A stretch of DNA of 46,872 nt from the NCBI GenBank assembly GCA_003693705.1, contig RBZT01000850.1:1-46872 (forward strand). The letters run 5' to 3'. Under the pieces are notes generated by a model. The model was not told the DNA's origin and ran no database searches. It saw nothing but the letters and a program-made list of their open reading frames with translations. The translations under genes were made by a program, and so were the position numbers. Shown here piece by piece: positions 1-10,274 of this stretch (the first letter of the stretch is position 1; the number at the start of each line of letters is the position of its first letter). This stretch comes from Polymyxa betae (taxonomy: Eukaryota; Endomyxa; Phytomyxea; Plasmodiophorida; Plasmodiophoridae).

Positions 1-56
1 TTTTTTAAATATTATCCTGGATAAATCCTTAATATCATCACGGATAAATCGCCCCT

Positions 57-181
57 GACTTGAATACCACCCATACCACAACGATATTATTGAAAATTTT
101 TCCAAAAATATCAAAAAATTAACTTGATATTTTTGGAAAAATTTTCAATAATATCATTGTGGTATGGGTGGTATTCAAGTC
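57..181. repeat. 58-bp-arm inverted repeat (hairpin)
   Basis: Positions 57–114 and 124–181 are reverse complements with one mismatch, around a 9-base spacer. The inner arm lies in the reading frame of the hAT-like remnant, so its last ~20 codons are mirrored. It could be a genuine foldback produced when the element decayed, or an assembly foldback close to the contig edge. Sequence beyond the arms does not stay complementary. Confidence 0.85.
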
Positions 182-1940
182 TCAAGGTAGTGAGATTGGC
201 AACTCCGTCCATAAATCCGGATATAAACTTGCCTAGCTCATGTACGATTTCGTCCTGTGTGTCTTCGGGCAAATTATCCAACATCTCGACCACCCAGATA
301 CCTTGGTCGTCAATATAATCCCGAACAGCTTGATGCGTTATACCAACTCCCTGAAAATTCATGGTCGCAGTCTGCTCGTGCAAGAATTTGTTCTTCGGAT
401 AACGAACCATCGATTTCGGTCTCATTCGTTCATCTCGACGAAAGACTCTGCACCTCAGAGCTTTGCTGTGACATTAAGAGAGATCTATCCTGGAAAGTCC
501 GAATAGTAATATCAACATGATCGAACGATGAACAAATTACTGACACAACTGGCCAATGCCAAGATTGTGGACGGACTTGATTCTCTTTACGTGTTGAGAA
601 AAAATTCTGTATGTCCTCTCGGTGACTGAGTTGCCATTTCGCCCATGACCCCAAAGCAAGCCACCGCGTTGTCATTTTAGGACATTTATTCCCGCCCATT
701 TCCCGGATTAATGATTCTTGTTTACGAAGGCTTGCTGAAATTTTGTTCACAGATGAAATGAATTGACCACCAAACAAATCATTTAGCTTGGCTTTGGCTA
801 CCAGGTCTATTGATGAAGTAAACACCAGGTTCAATAAACTGGGAACTCCGCGTCTTTCTCCAACAGAGTAACAACGCCATTGAATCTTCCGGTCATCACA
901 TTGGCTCCGTCGGACCCAATACCGATTAGCTTCCGCCTCCAGGACGGACAAACACAGTCCAGCACCCTTGTGATCAATCGAAACATGTTTAAAGAAGTGT
1001 GTCTGTCAAACATCGGGACCGCCAGCATGTGGATGTTTGCGAGTTCTCCGTTTCTTTCAAAACGCACACGACACGCTAAATATGAAACTCCCCGATGAGT
1101 TGAAGAATCAAAAGCCAAAGAGAAGGCCATGACTTCATCTGACTCCAGAATATCTTGTATTGATTGCAGGTTGATGGCAACTAAAATCCTTGCGACATTC
1201 GAAACAGCGGCCGATACGCAGCCGATTTTGCCCAGTCCCGTAACCAATTTGGTGGATTCCAAAACAGAAGCCACTTGACGAAATGATAGGCCATGCATGA
1301 GATATTTGGTCATGAGCTGGAACTGCAGAACGTTTTTGACGACGACCTTGTAATGATAACAGCGTTCGTCCTCATCATTCTGACGCTGAAATATAGAATG
1401 TGCACGTGTTTTTGTTACACCGCCGTTATCTTCAGCGTTAAAAAAAGCATCACCGACAATGTCCTCTATGATTGACTGCTTGGTGACGAACGTCAATGCT
1501 TCGTCACATTTCCCGAAATGCCTATGGATAGTATTGGCAAATGGAGGAATGCTCTCGAAATATTTCTTCTTCTCATCAGATGAAAGCTCCTGATTGGTCT
1601 GCCACTGAGATGGGTGTTGGCCTTTGTGATACTTTTCGTAGAGTTCGGAGCGGAATGACTCCCATGTCTTGACGTTTTTCGTTTGCTGACGTTGGCGCTT
1701 GGTTCCGACATTTTCCTCTTTCTCGAAATACAAGCAGAAGAGACACCGAACCGATAAAACTTGCTTGGATGACGGATCAATTTGTATGACCTTGAGAGCA
1801 TATTCCAGTTCGTGCTTTTGCTGGAAGGGAGTTCTGCTCGCTTTCGACAAGGCGCCTGGCATCGCCAAAACTTGCCCAAATGCAGCGACAACAATGCCAA
1901 TGGGCAGACAGAGTGATAGAACTGGTAAATTTGCGCCCAC
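111..1940 (-). pseudogene. Broken hAT-like transposase with BED finger
   Basis: Three overlapping minus-strand frames form one decayed transposase. The first (1,940–831) has a BED-type zinc finger, with C-x2-C in VRCLFC and H-x4-H in YHKGQH. A hAT-type core follows, with conserved pieces such as AFDSSTHRG and LIGIGSDGANVMTG. Near 831 the reading shifts into the frame of 951–430, where LNDLFGGQFI, a run of Lys/Arg-rich sequence and TTRWLALGSW continue the hAT pattern. A further shift leads to 425–111, which ends inside the hairpin. At least two frameshifts mean no transposase is made. The BED finger and hAT core are family knowledge; the order of the pieces is seen directly. The element was not delimited, since no clear terminal repeats or target duplications were found. 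Confidence 0.75.
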
Positions 1941-2058
1941 AAATTTTCCGCTAAAATTGGGATTTTTTTATTTTTATTCTTTGTATCTATAAATAGAATG
2001 CCAATTTTAAAGAGGCCTGGATTAAAGTGCGCATCCATCCAAACCCACTCTACTTTAG

Positions 2059-2090
<32 letters not shown>
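2059..2090. repeat. (CT)12 then (GT)4 microsatellite
   Basis: A clean CT dinucleotide run at 2,059–2,082 is followed by GT repeats to 2,090. It abuts the 3' end of the minus-strand non-LTR retrotransposon and mirrors the CT run at its 5' end. Confidence 0.95.
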
Positions 2091-5000
2091 ATTAATGTTT
2101 AAAATAGTTGAGGTAAATATGTGCTGTCCTGCCGGCAAGCTCGTACTTCGGCAGCGCATCAATGAGCTTAAATGTGTAGTGCGGCAGCCCGAGCTCGGAG
2201 GATGACTGCTGCCAGGTCGAATATTACAGACTCCGATCCTTGCGCGGACACACGAAGGCAAGCGAGCCAGGCCTTGGATTTCGCCGAGGCGAACCCACCC
2301 GCACTGAATGTCATGGGCGCGAATGGGGCTCGAAAGGCATTATGGTACTTCACGCGTTTTTCCTTTTCGCGAAAGGCGAGCAGGTATCCTATCTGTCGTT
2401 TCGTCCACTTGGCAACTGCATCGCCGGCTTGACGGGGGATCGCGCTGAGACGGGACAAGTTGACGGGAGACGACGCTGACACGAACGAAATGTCGATGAC
2501 ACCTGCCACTCCGTCCGGGGCCGTCGGCCCATTAACGAGGATGTCGCCGCGCGTGGCGGGATCAGCGCCTGGGCCATCGGCCCGGGGCTCCGTTGTGGCT
2601 GAAGAGCCGAGCTCGGATGCACGATTAGCTAGCATGTCGCGGAAAGCGTTATGCCGGGCGCATCGAGGGCCAGTCGCTCTGCGTTGGCACCATTCTCCAT
2701 GTAAAAACGACTCGGACTCATTGCATGCCGAACATGACCCGATCGGACCTGGCAGGAGCAAACGGAGCTGTAGAGAGCCGCTGACTTGCCGATCCGTTAG
2801 TGTGCGTGAGGGGTAAAGAGGAATCATTCGGAGCCACGCCGATCCCAAAGCTCAAGAGTTCTCGACCATCGCAAGTCTCCGGCTGTCGTCCAGCGCGTTC
2901 AATAGGTCGTCCGCCGCTTCGCGCAGATAATTTTGATGTCCCGATGGGATGCGTGAGGCAGACATGAAATCGTGGTCGGCGCTTGAGGGGTGCTCTTGGA
3001 AAAGCTCGGTGTGTTGGGCGACCCGATCACAGAGGTCTCGAGAAGACTGGCGTGCGTGAGGACTGAGTTCGAAGTAGTTTGGGAGGCCCAACCCTCCAAA
3101 TTTCAGAGGGAGTGTCGCCAATCGTCGCGCTTGATCGTCCAAAACCGGCTCCGCACCGACAGACGCCAGCTTTTGTACTGCGCGGAGGAGGGCGGCGTCT
3201 GCCTCTGCCCATGTATTGTCCAGGTCAGTCGGGTCGAGGGTACGGAGAAGATGTAGAAGGGACGGGGCAATGCAGGATCGGGTCAGGAGCAGGGCGGACT
3301 GGCGCGGAAGCTGCATGATCTGGCTGAGCTGCTTCTCGAACTTCTTAATCTTGCTTTGAAGAAACTGACGTCGGCCATCGACGCTCCCGATGAAGGTGCC
3401 GAGGATCTCACATCCGTTTGAACGCAGATCGTCCGTCGAATGAATCTGGCACTTGGCAATGTTGAGGACAAGGCCGTCCGACCGATCCGTGAGAAAGTCA
3501 GACTTGATGACGTTTAGGAGCGCCTGTGCTGCTCCAGGGATGATCGTGAGTCGCGCCGATTATGCGGGATCCATATCAGGGTGTCGTCCAGGTATGAAAT
3601 GACCTCCGCGTGATTCGCCGACGCTTGTTCCGATAGACGTTCGATGCGCGCCCGATAGGCATAGGAGAACAGTAGTGGGCCTAGGGGATCGCCTTGACGG
3701 ACACCTTGGCTAGATTCGAGCAATTGTTCGACTGAGCCGGAACTCGAGCGTGTGAACAGGGGCGATGATGACCCATAAGCCCACCGGACCGCGCGCTGCA
3801 TCCTTGGATTGAGCTCCGCGACCGCCTTCGCCAAGTGCCGTCGGTCGATTGTATTGAAAGCATTGGAGAGGTCGAGGCAGATAAAGGCGCCGTTAAGTTC
3901 GCGGTCATCCACGACATCTTGGATCTTCCGAATGATGGGTTCGGCCCCACCAATCGTCCCGACTCCTAATTGGTTAACATCCAGATCGCCCCGTGTTCGT
4001 CCAGTACGGGCAATGCACCTGGCCGCCACCCTATAAAAAAACTCGCCAACTGCAATCGGGCGGAGTTTGTTAGTGCCAGGTTTCCGGAGCGGAATCAAGC
4101 TAGATGACAGCAGGTACTTACTGCCCGGGGCGTTACCGTTACAGATCATGTTGGCAAGTTTGCAGAGAAACGTGACGAAGTCCTTGTCTTTGCAGGCAAT
4201 GTGAAGCAGATGCGATGTCCACCCGGACGGGCCACCAGCAGGATATAAGCTAGTGCGACGGACTGAGTCGCGAATTTGCTGTTCGGAAATTCGGGGGCCT
4301 TGGATGCGGGGCTGGTCGGGAAAAGGGTTGGCCGGGCCTTGGGGATGTAGGACACGCAGAGCCTGAACCGCGCTTTCGTCAAGTGTGACCGGTGTGAGGT
4401 TGCACGTGGCGATCCGGGTCGCTTTACTGAGTTTGCCTGCCTGGACGGCGCGGACGGCCCGGCGTGAAGTGGATTCCGGGTCAGGAGTCGAGATCGGGCT
4501 GGGCCGGCAGTCGGTGGTCGGTCGTGGTATTAGCGGATACAGCTTGATGCGATTCTTCAGCTCCTGCTTGCGATAGCGGGTGATACGTGGTGCGATGGCG
4601 ACGGACGGCAGACCCAAGAGAAGGAACAGATTGTCAAGATTGGGCCCCTGGTTGAACTGGCGAGCGAGCGACCCAGCTTTCTTTGTGAAGTGCTTCTGGA
4701 CCGAGCGTGGCAGGATGCGGCCCGCCTGCGGCATGTGGACCAGGGACAGGTGAAGTAGATCAGCAGATTGTTCGGAGAGAGAATTGAAGGGGTCGGGGAC
4801 AAACCAAAACTCGCTGCTGGACGTGGGGGCTTCGGGTTCGGAGGCCGATCTAGGAGAAATGTCGACGGGGAGGGGGTTCTCGGGCGATGGTGTGAGGCCG
4901 GGGGCGGGGGCAAATTGCGGCGTATCTGGAGACTCTGTCTGCGCGCCGACCGTAACGACGAGAACTTCACGGATAAACTCTGTGACTTCATCGATTCGGG

Positions 5001-5675
5001 GCTCACCTTCCTCGCGATCGAACAGTGTGAAATCAGGCGAGCGGGACTGGACTTCGGCGATCGACGTTGGGTCGGGTGATTGGCAACCATCGGTGCTGGG
5101 CAAGGCAGGGTCCAGAGCAGCACGCGAAACACCCAGTTGGCAACCGGTGCGTCTCCGGTGTACGTCCAGCCCGTACAGGCTCGAGACCAGTGCTCCACAG
5201 GCGCAGGCGTATGCTCCAATTTGGCTTGCCTTATCAGCGGTCCATTTGTGACGGCCACGGTGTGCTTGGCTGGCGTGTTTGAACACGTCGAGGCAATGTC
5301 GGGAGCAAAGGGGGCATGACCCTTCCTGAGGTACGCAAGGGGCTGAGGGGATAGCGACGGCACGCAGGGCTCTGGATGAGGTGGGCGTGGCCTCCGTTCG
5401 AGGGGGCAAGGGAGTGACAGTGGAGGCGGAGGGAGCGGAAGAAGTGCGCGCAGCCCCCGTCTGGGGGTGCGGCCTCCGTCTGGGGTTCCTCGACGCTCGG
5501 GTCGTGGACGACCGGCTGCCTGCCGGCGACGGCGGCACCGGAGCACGGCAGCGCCTCGGCCGACCGTCCGAGCGAGCCTGCGGGGAGGTCGTGGCGATAT
5601 CCGGCTGCGCTCCTACCATCTAGGCCAGGAGGCGGGCACGAGGACGACCACGGCGGCAGGCGGGACGGACGGACC

Positions 5676-5677
<2 letters not shown>
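2091..5677 (-). mobile_element. Near-complete RLE-type non-LTR retrotransposon
   Basis: This is a 3.6-kb minus-strand element of the R2/R4/NeSL/HERO/CRE type: one ORF with N-terminal zinc fingers, a reverse transcriptase and a C-terminal restriction-like endonuclease (RLE). Both ends sit directly against CT-dinucleotide tracts (5,678–5,718 and 2,059–2,090). This suggests insertion into a (GA)n/(CT)n microsatellite, or use of GA-rich termini. The 5' leader is about 58 bases and the 3' UTR about 80. The coding region carries only one frameshift and one in-frame TGA, so the copy looks recent. Its GC content is clearly higher than that of the flanks. Assignment to a particular clade would need a phylogeny of the RT domain. 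Confidence 0.9.
2168..5619 (-). pseudogene. Retrotransposon ORF: zinc fingers, RT and RLE, with two lesions
   Basis: The start ATG (5,619) directly follows an in-frame TAG, which fixes the start. The first segment (5,619–3,514, 701 aa) has a Pro/Arg/Ser-rich head. It then has a CPLC…H…H finger near residue 100 and a CxC…H…C finger near 140. The RT domain follows, with LDLSNAFNTIDR, SQGVRQGDPLGP and the catalytic YLDD at 3,583–3,594. Just after YLDD (about 3,540–3,570) a one-base shift moves the frame. The next part continues through ILGTFIG and LPLKFGGLGL to VENS, where a TGA stands at 2,852–2,854. The same frame then runs to 2,168 and encodes the endonuclease: a CSAC…H…C…RHN knuckle, GDILV, VIDISFV, and downstream Lys/Tyr and GGFASAK. 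RT makes cDNA and RLE nicks the target (family knowledge). As it stands the protein would stop after the RT core. Confidence 0.88.

Positions 5678-5718
<41 letters not shown>
5678..5718. repeat. (CT)20 microsatellite at retroelement 5' end
   Basis: An uninterrupted CT run lies immediately outside the 5' end of the non-LTR element. On the minus strand it reads (GA)n. A minus-strand open frame from about 5,966 (Glu/Arg repeats at its end) runs into it, so the tract may once have been part of, or next to, a transcribed region. Confidence 0.95.
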
Positions 5719-5719
<1 letters not shown>

Positions 5720-5722
<3 letters not shown>

Positions 5723-6850
5723 CTTTACGGTTTTTCAACTGAAATGCACGTGCTCTATTTGTGCAACAATTGAATGTTTTATTTCGAGCGTTTCCTTTGC
5801 TTTGCAGTTTCTCAGCCACTGAAACATTTCTTTGATTTCCTGTTAGTTCTGATATACGAGCATTCTCAGTGGCAGGAAGGTCCGAATCTTGATTGATGAC
5901 GACTTGTAAATCAGGGACATCATCCTTAAAACGGTTTTGGTCATTATTGAGGGGCGCCAGCTGATGACGTGATCAGTTCGCCTTCGAAAATTGGATAATT
6001 CAGCATGGCAGAGGAGACGTTGAGATTTACGAATTCTGCATATAAAAATGGCGACCCACTATGCCATGCCAAATGATTTCACGACAAGAGTAAGAGCTCT
6101 TTGAGATCCGCGAGGAACTGAACACTGTCAAACGATACTTATGAGGATATGCGAAACCCTAAATTGTCATCAGATCTAATGCAAAGATACTGTAGGGAAG
6201 AGCGGATTCCTCTTTCAAAAGGCCGTCGACATATGAAGTCAGCACATCGGGGGCGTTATCAATGATGGGATCATTTGCTGGTAAAGAAATCTTTGCTGCG
6301 AGAGAAGCCTGAGCTTGTCTTGCTGTGGTTGCCTTTTGAAACAGTCTCGAGCCCATCTTATTCGAATTACGGAAAAATTTGATGTCAGGTTTGTCTTGGT
6401 ATGATCATTAGCTTGCTCTTGGCATTGTGTAGAACCAAAATTGGGCATGAGTATTGCAGGATCTAGCTAAACTGCCATAATCGCCGGGCGCAGAAACTGT
6501 AAATTCCGTGAATAAATCTGCGACCGTTATAATATATGGTCGGCTGTTTCTGGGGCTTTTTTCGGGTTTTTTTAGGGGAATGTTAATGTATGACACCTAC
6601 CGAAAGCAAATTTCAAAGCAGCGACAACGTGGCTTAATGGGCAGACTATCGTGATGGCCTGTGTCATGTAGCGTTCGATTGTTCGAGTTACATGGAGGTA
6701 ATACCTTCTTTCAATGGATTGTATTCCTGACTTCTCCGTGAATATTTTGCGCCCGACGATTATGACAGTTTTTAGCAGTATTGGCATCGCAGATTTTTGC
6801 TCTTTGTATTATGGATTCGCATCTTTTAAGAGCGCATTTCTATGGCCTAT
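5720..6850. other. No firm gene; minus-strand ORF fragments
   Basis: The minus strand holds an open stretch from about 5,966 to 5,678. It is hydrophilic, follows a TGA, ends in basic RKERRERER and then enters the GA tract. A 65-codon ORF lies at 6,356–6,159. Neither matches a family I recognise and no intron set joins them convincingly. They may be exons of a host gene disrupted by the retroelement. Confidence 0.35.
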
Positions 6851-7300
6851 GGGTGCATCAAGAATGCACACCTTTCGCGCAGATAATGTCCCTAGGAAAC
6901 ACAGCGAAATCTCTTCTCATTCGAAGCTGGTTGCTTCTCAATTCACATCGAAATCCTTCACGATCTTCAACATCATTTGAAGTCAATTGAAATAGTTTCT
7001 CCGCGCTTGTTGAATGCAGCAATAGGGCTAACTGTTCAGGATTGCTCCAATGTTGGCAGAAATCTGATGACATTCAGCTTCGAGGTCTAGATAGAGAGGT
7101 AATGGTGTTACACAGATACTTGATGATCTCAGTAAATTTCTGACCGATTTTAGAACAGCGAATCTGCCAGACGCGTTTGGTGTATTGTCAGAAGTCGCCT
7201 TTAGTCATCGACATCTCATACTTTTTTGAACATTTGTTAACAAAATTAAAACATGAATATGATTCAGGTTCCACAATTTCGCATCAGAATTCAAAACAAT
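6850..7300 (-). repeat. Dispersed family copy 1 (middle segment only)
   Basis: This is a fragment of the repeat family also found near 9.1–9.6, 17.2–17.7, 20.0–20.5 and 21.7–22.1 kb. Shared landmarks on the plus strand are TTCACGATCTTCAACA, a GATGACATTCAGCTTCGA stretch and ACACAGATACTTGATG. On the minus strand a short frame (7,073–6,858) reads LLHSTSAEKLFQLTSN, which other copies repeat with changes. Frames are broken in all copies. Confidence 0.75.
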
Positions 7301-7789
7301 GAGAACAGACAGGGAATTGTTCTGATTGTGAGATAAACAGGATCATAGAGTGAGCTTGAAGATTGGATTTAGGGTTTGGTTCATTTGTGATTGTGACCAA
7401 GAGCATCTCCATCCCTTCTTGTTAGAGCTTTTATTGTTTCAATATGCCCACCAATACCCAACTACAATAAATCAATAGAAAAATGCAAACAACAGCAAGA
7501 GCAGCAATTCTATTCTGGTCAATGAAGAACGCATTACTAGGAGAATTCTGGGCGGAGGCCAAATGAAGTTGTTAGGGTTCTGAGGTCCTAGAAGAGGGAC
7601 AAGGTCAAAGGCCCGTGGAAGGGGCCAGTATCGCTCAGCTGACAGATCAGGGACAGATCCGTAGGGTCCGGGCCAGTATGGAGATCGAGCAAAGAGACAG
7701 CTGTAACGTAGTTGGCAGGGGCCAATTAGGGTTTTGCGCAAGTACAGTCGCTACGACCAATTCGGAGTTGCACGTTTCGATTACCGCAT
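7300..7789. other. Unassigned sequence with one minus-strand ORF
   Basis: A minus-strand ORF (7,741–7,472, 89 aa) has Pro/Trp/Tyr-rich pieces such as SPYWPGPYGS and a hydrophobic end IELLLLLLFAFFY. The composition recalls the neighbouring signal/membrane family, but no alignment is clear by eye. It may be a decayed relative. Confidence 0.3.
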
Positions 7790-7891
7790 TGATGACATTC
7801 TGTAATAGAAGTTACAATACTCGTTGTATTTTCACTCTTTGTATCGTCGTGATCCTTTGGGGTATGCTGATGCAACTTATCTGTCGGGAAC

Positions 7892-8095
7892 TTATGGGCC
7901 CATGGCGTTGAATTTCTTCATCAGGAGTCTACAAGCATAGTAGCCACAAACCAACAAGACACATCCAACGTGGACGAGGCCTATAATAATACCTAGAGCC
8001 GTATTATCGGACTGATGAGAAGATGGGACACCCGAATTCATGGGATAGAGGTCGCGGCCACGATCAAGGACAGAACCGGGGCGGAATCCATAGTT
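7892..8095 (-). pseudogene. Signal-start/membrane-anchor family protein, copy 2
   Basis: On the minus strand the conserved start MDSAPVLSLIVAA (ATG near 8,091) is followed out of frame by DLYPMNSGVPSSHQ. A hydrophobic anchor GIIIGLVHVGCVLLVCGYYA then precedes basic residues and a stop at 7,892. Other copies hold the same order: signal peptide, short ectodomain with a DxxPM motif, membrane segment, basic tail. Here an internal deletion brings start and anchor together in different frames, so this copy is judged broken. The function is unknown. The architecture is that of a small type I surface or endomembrane protein (inference). Confidence 0.5.
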
Positions 8096-8240
8096 GTTGG
8101 AATGGATCTGAGATGGGTACCAAAATGGGGAATTGAGGTCCGCGATAAAGTCCGAAATTCTACGTGTGTTTTGTAGACGACGGATGAGCAACGGATGAGT
8201 CACGCAGATAATCAACATAGCGAAATCTTGTCTCGTTGAA

Positions 8241-9144
8241 CGGTTCACTCTTGTAGGCTCGCCTAGCGGAGGCCCCGCGACCGCAAGCCTACAACCTCAA
8301 TTCTGAAGAGAATGGGTCTGCTATCGTGTCCAGAATCAGCTGATCCTCCCGTTCCTGCTTCTGTCGCGCTGATACAATGTGGACTGGCTGTTGCCACATC
8401 AGTAGATCATTCTCTCTCTGAACCTCGTTGCCAACAGGCGACATGCTGTCAGGGAACTCTAGATTTAGGACCAACGGACGAATGCATTCACCTGAACGTA
8501 AATTGGGAAATGTTGCGACGAGGGATATAAAGAGACCCTAATTTGGATGAATGAAATAAACTTATAAAACGCCGTTTTACATCTTTCCAAAACGGAATGC
8601 TTCCAAGTATGCCACAAATTGCTTTACAAATTGGCTTCATCTTCGCTCGAAGGTCTCATTTTTTATGGAGAAGGCAATGGGGTCATTTGATCAAAAAGAA
8701 GTCGTTCAACATGGCTGATTTTACTGAATCAGTGGAGGTAGCAACGACGGATGTTGCCCGTTTCGGATTCCTTTCACTTCTGATTTCAACTGCTCGAATA
8801 TATGCTCAGGACGCCAGAATCACGCTTACAGTGGTATAACGTATCGTCACCTCTCTTTGTCGATGGACTGTTATATAAGCGAGGGGAAAACGAACTGACT
8901 ACAGAGATGTCCGAAATTCTCGACATCTCTCCGTCTGCAAATCTTGGTTAAATGTGCCGGATTCTTCGCAAACGTTGGCCAATTATTGGCGACAAACATA
9001 ATGGCATAAACTTTTTTATGTAAAGGGTCAATCTCAGGAGCGTTTGACAGCTGCTATGGACTCATGAATATCTTAGTTATCGGAAACAGTGTCTTCTAAC
9101 AAACACACGAACCTGTAGGCTCGCGAGCCTAGAAGATTGAACCG
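8241..9144. mobile_element. 904-bp TIR element with 9-bp target duplication
   Basis: The ends are 21-bp inverted repeats (8,241–8,261 and 9,124–9,144) with three mismatches, each beginning CGGTTCA. They are flanked by CTCGTTGAA (8,232–8,240) and CTCATTGAA (9,145–9,153), a 9-bp duplication with one change. Sister copies of the host repeat at about 17.24 and 20.03 kb have CTCATTGAA once, uninterrupted, and so show the empty site. A perfect 16-bp palindrome (9,116–9,131) lies at the right end. A 9-bp duplication fits Mutator-like elements. The inside shows only short ORFs (8,597–8,839 plus, 80 aa; 8,474–8,289 minus, 61 aa) with no transposase motif, so it is probably non-autonomous. Confidence 0.85.
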
Positions 9145-9571
9145 CTCATTGAAGTTGGCTGCTTCCCAATTCACATCGGAATCCTTCACGATCTTCAACA
9201 CCATTTGATGAGAATTGAAACATTATCTCCCCGTTCGTAGAAAACAGCGAGAGTCAAGTTTTTGTCCAATATTGGCAGGAATTTGATGACATTCAGATTC
9301 AAAGTCTTGATAGAATTAATGGCGTTACACAAATACTTGATGGTTCCAATAAAATTTCTGACCGAAGTCAAAGCAGCCAAGGAGCCAGACGAATTTGTAA
9401 TATTGGCAGAGGTCGCATTTATTCATCGCCATCTCATACTTGTTTGAACATTTTTCGTATTAAAAAATAAAAAAAGTACAACTTGAATAGGATTTAGATT
9501 GCACCATGTCGCATCAGAATTTAAAGCATACAAAACTAGACAATACTAACACAAGGTTCCGAAACTGTTAG

Positions 9572-9621
9572 AGCAGGTTTAACAAATCACAGATCTCTGT
9601 CATAGTGAACAATGAGAATAG
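9572..9621. repeat. ~50-bp direct repeat, left copy
   Basis: This segment of the dispersed family (core CACAGATCTCTGTCATA) recurs at about 10,275–10,324 on the other side of the LINE fragment with several differences. It may be an unusually long target-site duplication made when the LINE inserted. Confidence 0.6.
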
Positions 9622-10274
9622 TGTTGGATGAGATTTTCAGTTTCAATAGATGAGAAGGATGAATGAATCATCTCCGGAATCTGCCAGGTCATGGATTGGA
9701 TTGGATTGGATTGCACTAGTTAAATCTGCATTTGCTTTCTGTCTCAATGCCCATCTGTTCAAGGTTATGACCGGTTCTGGCCCTATTCAGGAGGGGGTTG
9801 TCAGGTGCACACGAATATGAAATGTCCTGTTTCCGATCATCTCGGGATAGCTATCGGATATAAATGGATTTCGATCAGGGTAGTTCCTACAGTGGCTGGC
9901 TGAAATGGTTTTGCTCAGGTGAAGTTGTAAATTCTTTCTTGCCTCCTTATAGAAATGGAGTCGGTATGAGCTAACAAAAGGGTCGTGGTCTAATGGGGCG
10001 CCACTCGTAGCTGCAGCTTTCGCCGACCCTTCGATTCGTTCACTTTCTGGAATGGGAGGTTTAGTATGGCTTGGCACGAAGTGTACTTCAACCTCGTTGT
10101 TCGGGGCCAGTATGGCCAGGTTTTCAGCACAATCTGCGACTGTATCGTTACCATATCTTGGTTTATAGGGCAGGCAGGCGAGCTGCTGCATTCAAGACAG
10201 AGAGTCTGCGTACAGATGAATCTTCTGATGTTTTGCAAACTGCGATCTGTCCAAATGGATATTCCTGGCTTAAA
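9621..10274 (-). mobile_element. 5'-truncated LINE with RNase H remnant and (AATCC)n tail
   Basis: On the minus strand an open frame (10,191–9,787) shows the end of an RNase H-like domain. The Asp motif HLYADS lies just upstream, followed by VEVHFVPSHTKPPIPESE, which matches the β5–histidine loop of LINE RNase H, and then a decayed Ala-rich helix. A TGA ends the frame near 9,787. A ~75-bp 3' UTR with AACTAGT follows, then a pentanucleotide tail (AATCC)4 at 9,693–9,713. The EN and RT parts are missing. The fragment sits inside a dispersed-family copy, flanked by a ~50-bp direct repeat. RNase H is family knowledge; the endonuclease clade is unknown. Confidence 0.65.

Noticed and set aside
2852-2854. 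TGA recoding in the retrotransposon
   Set aside because: Host genes such as RRP40 end with TGA, so a reassigned code is unlikely; a point mutation is simpler.
4557-5546. 329-codon minus-strand ORF
   Set aside because: It overlaps the retrotransposon ORF in another frame; the zinc fingers and RT lie in the 5,619–3,514 frame. High GC content keeps shadow frames open.
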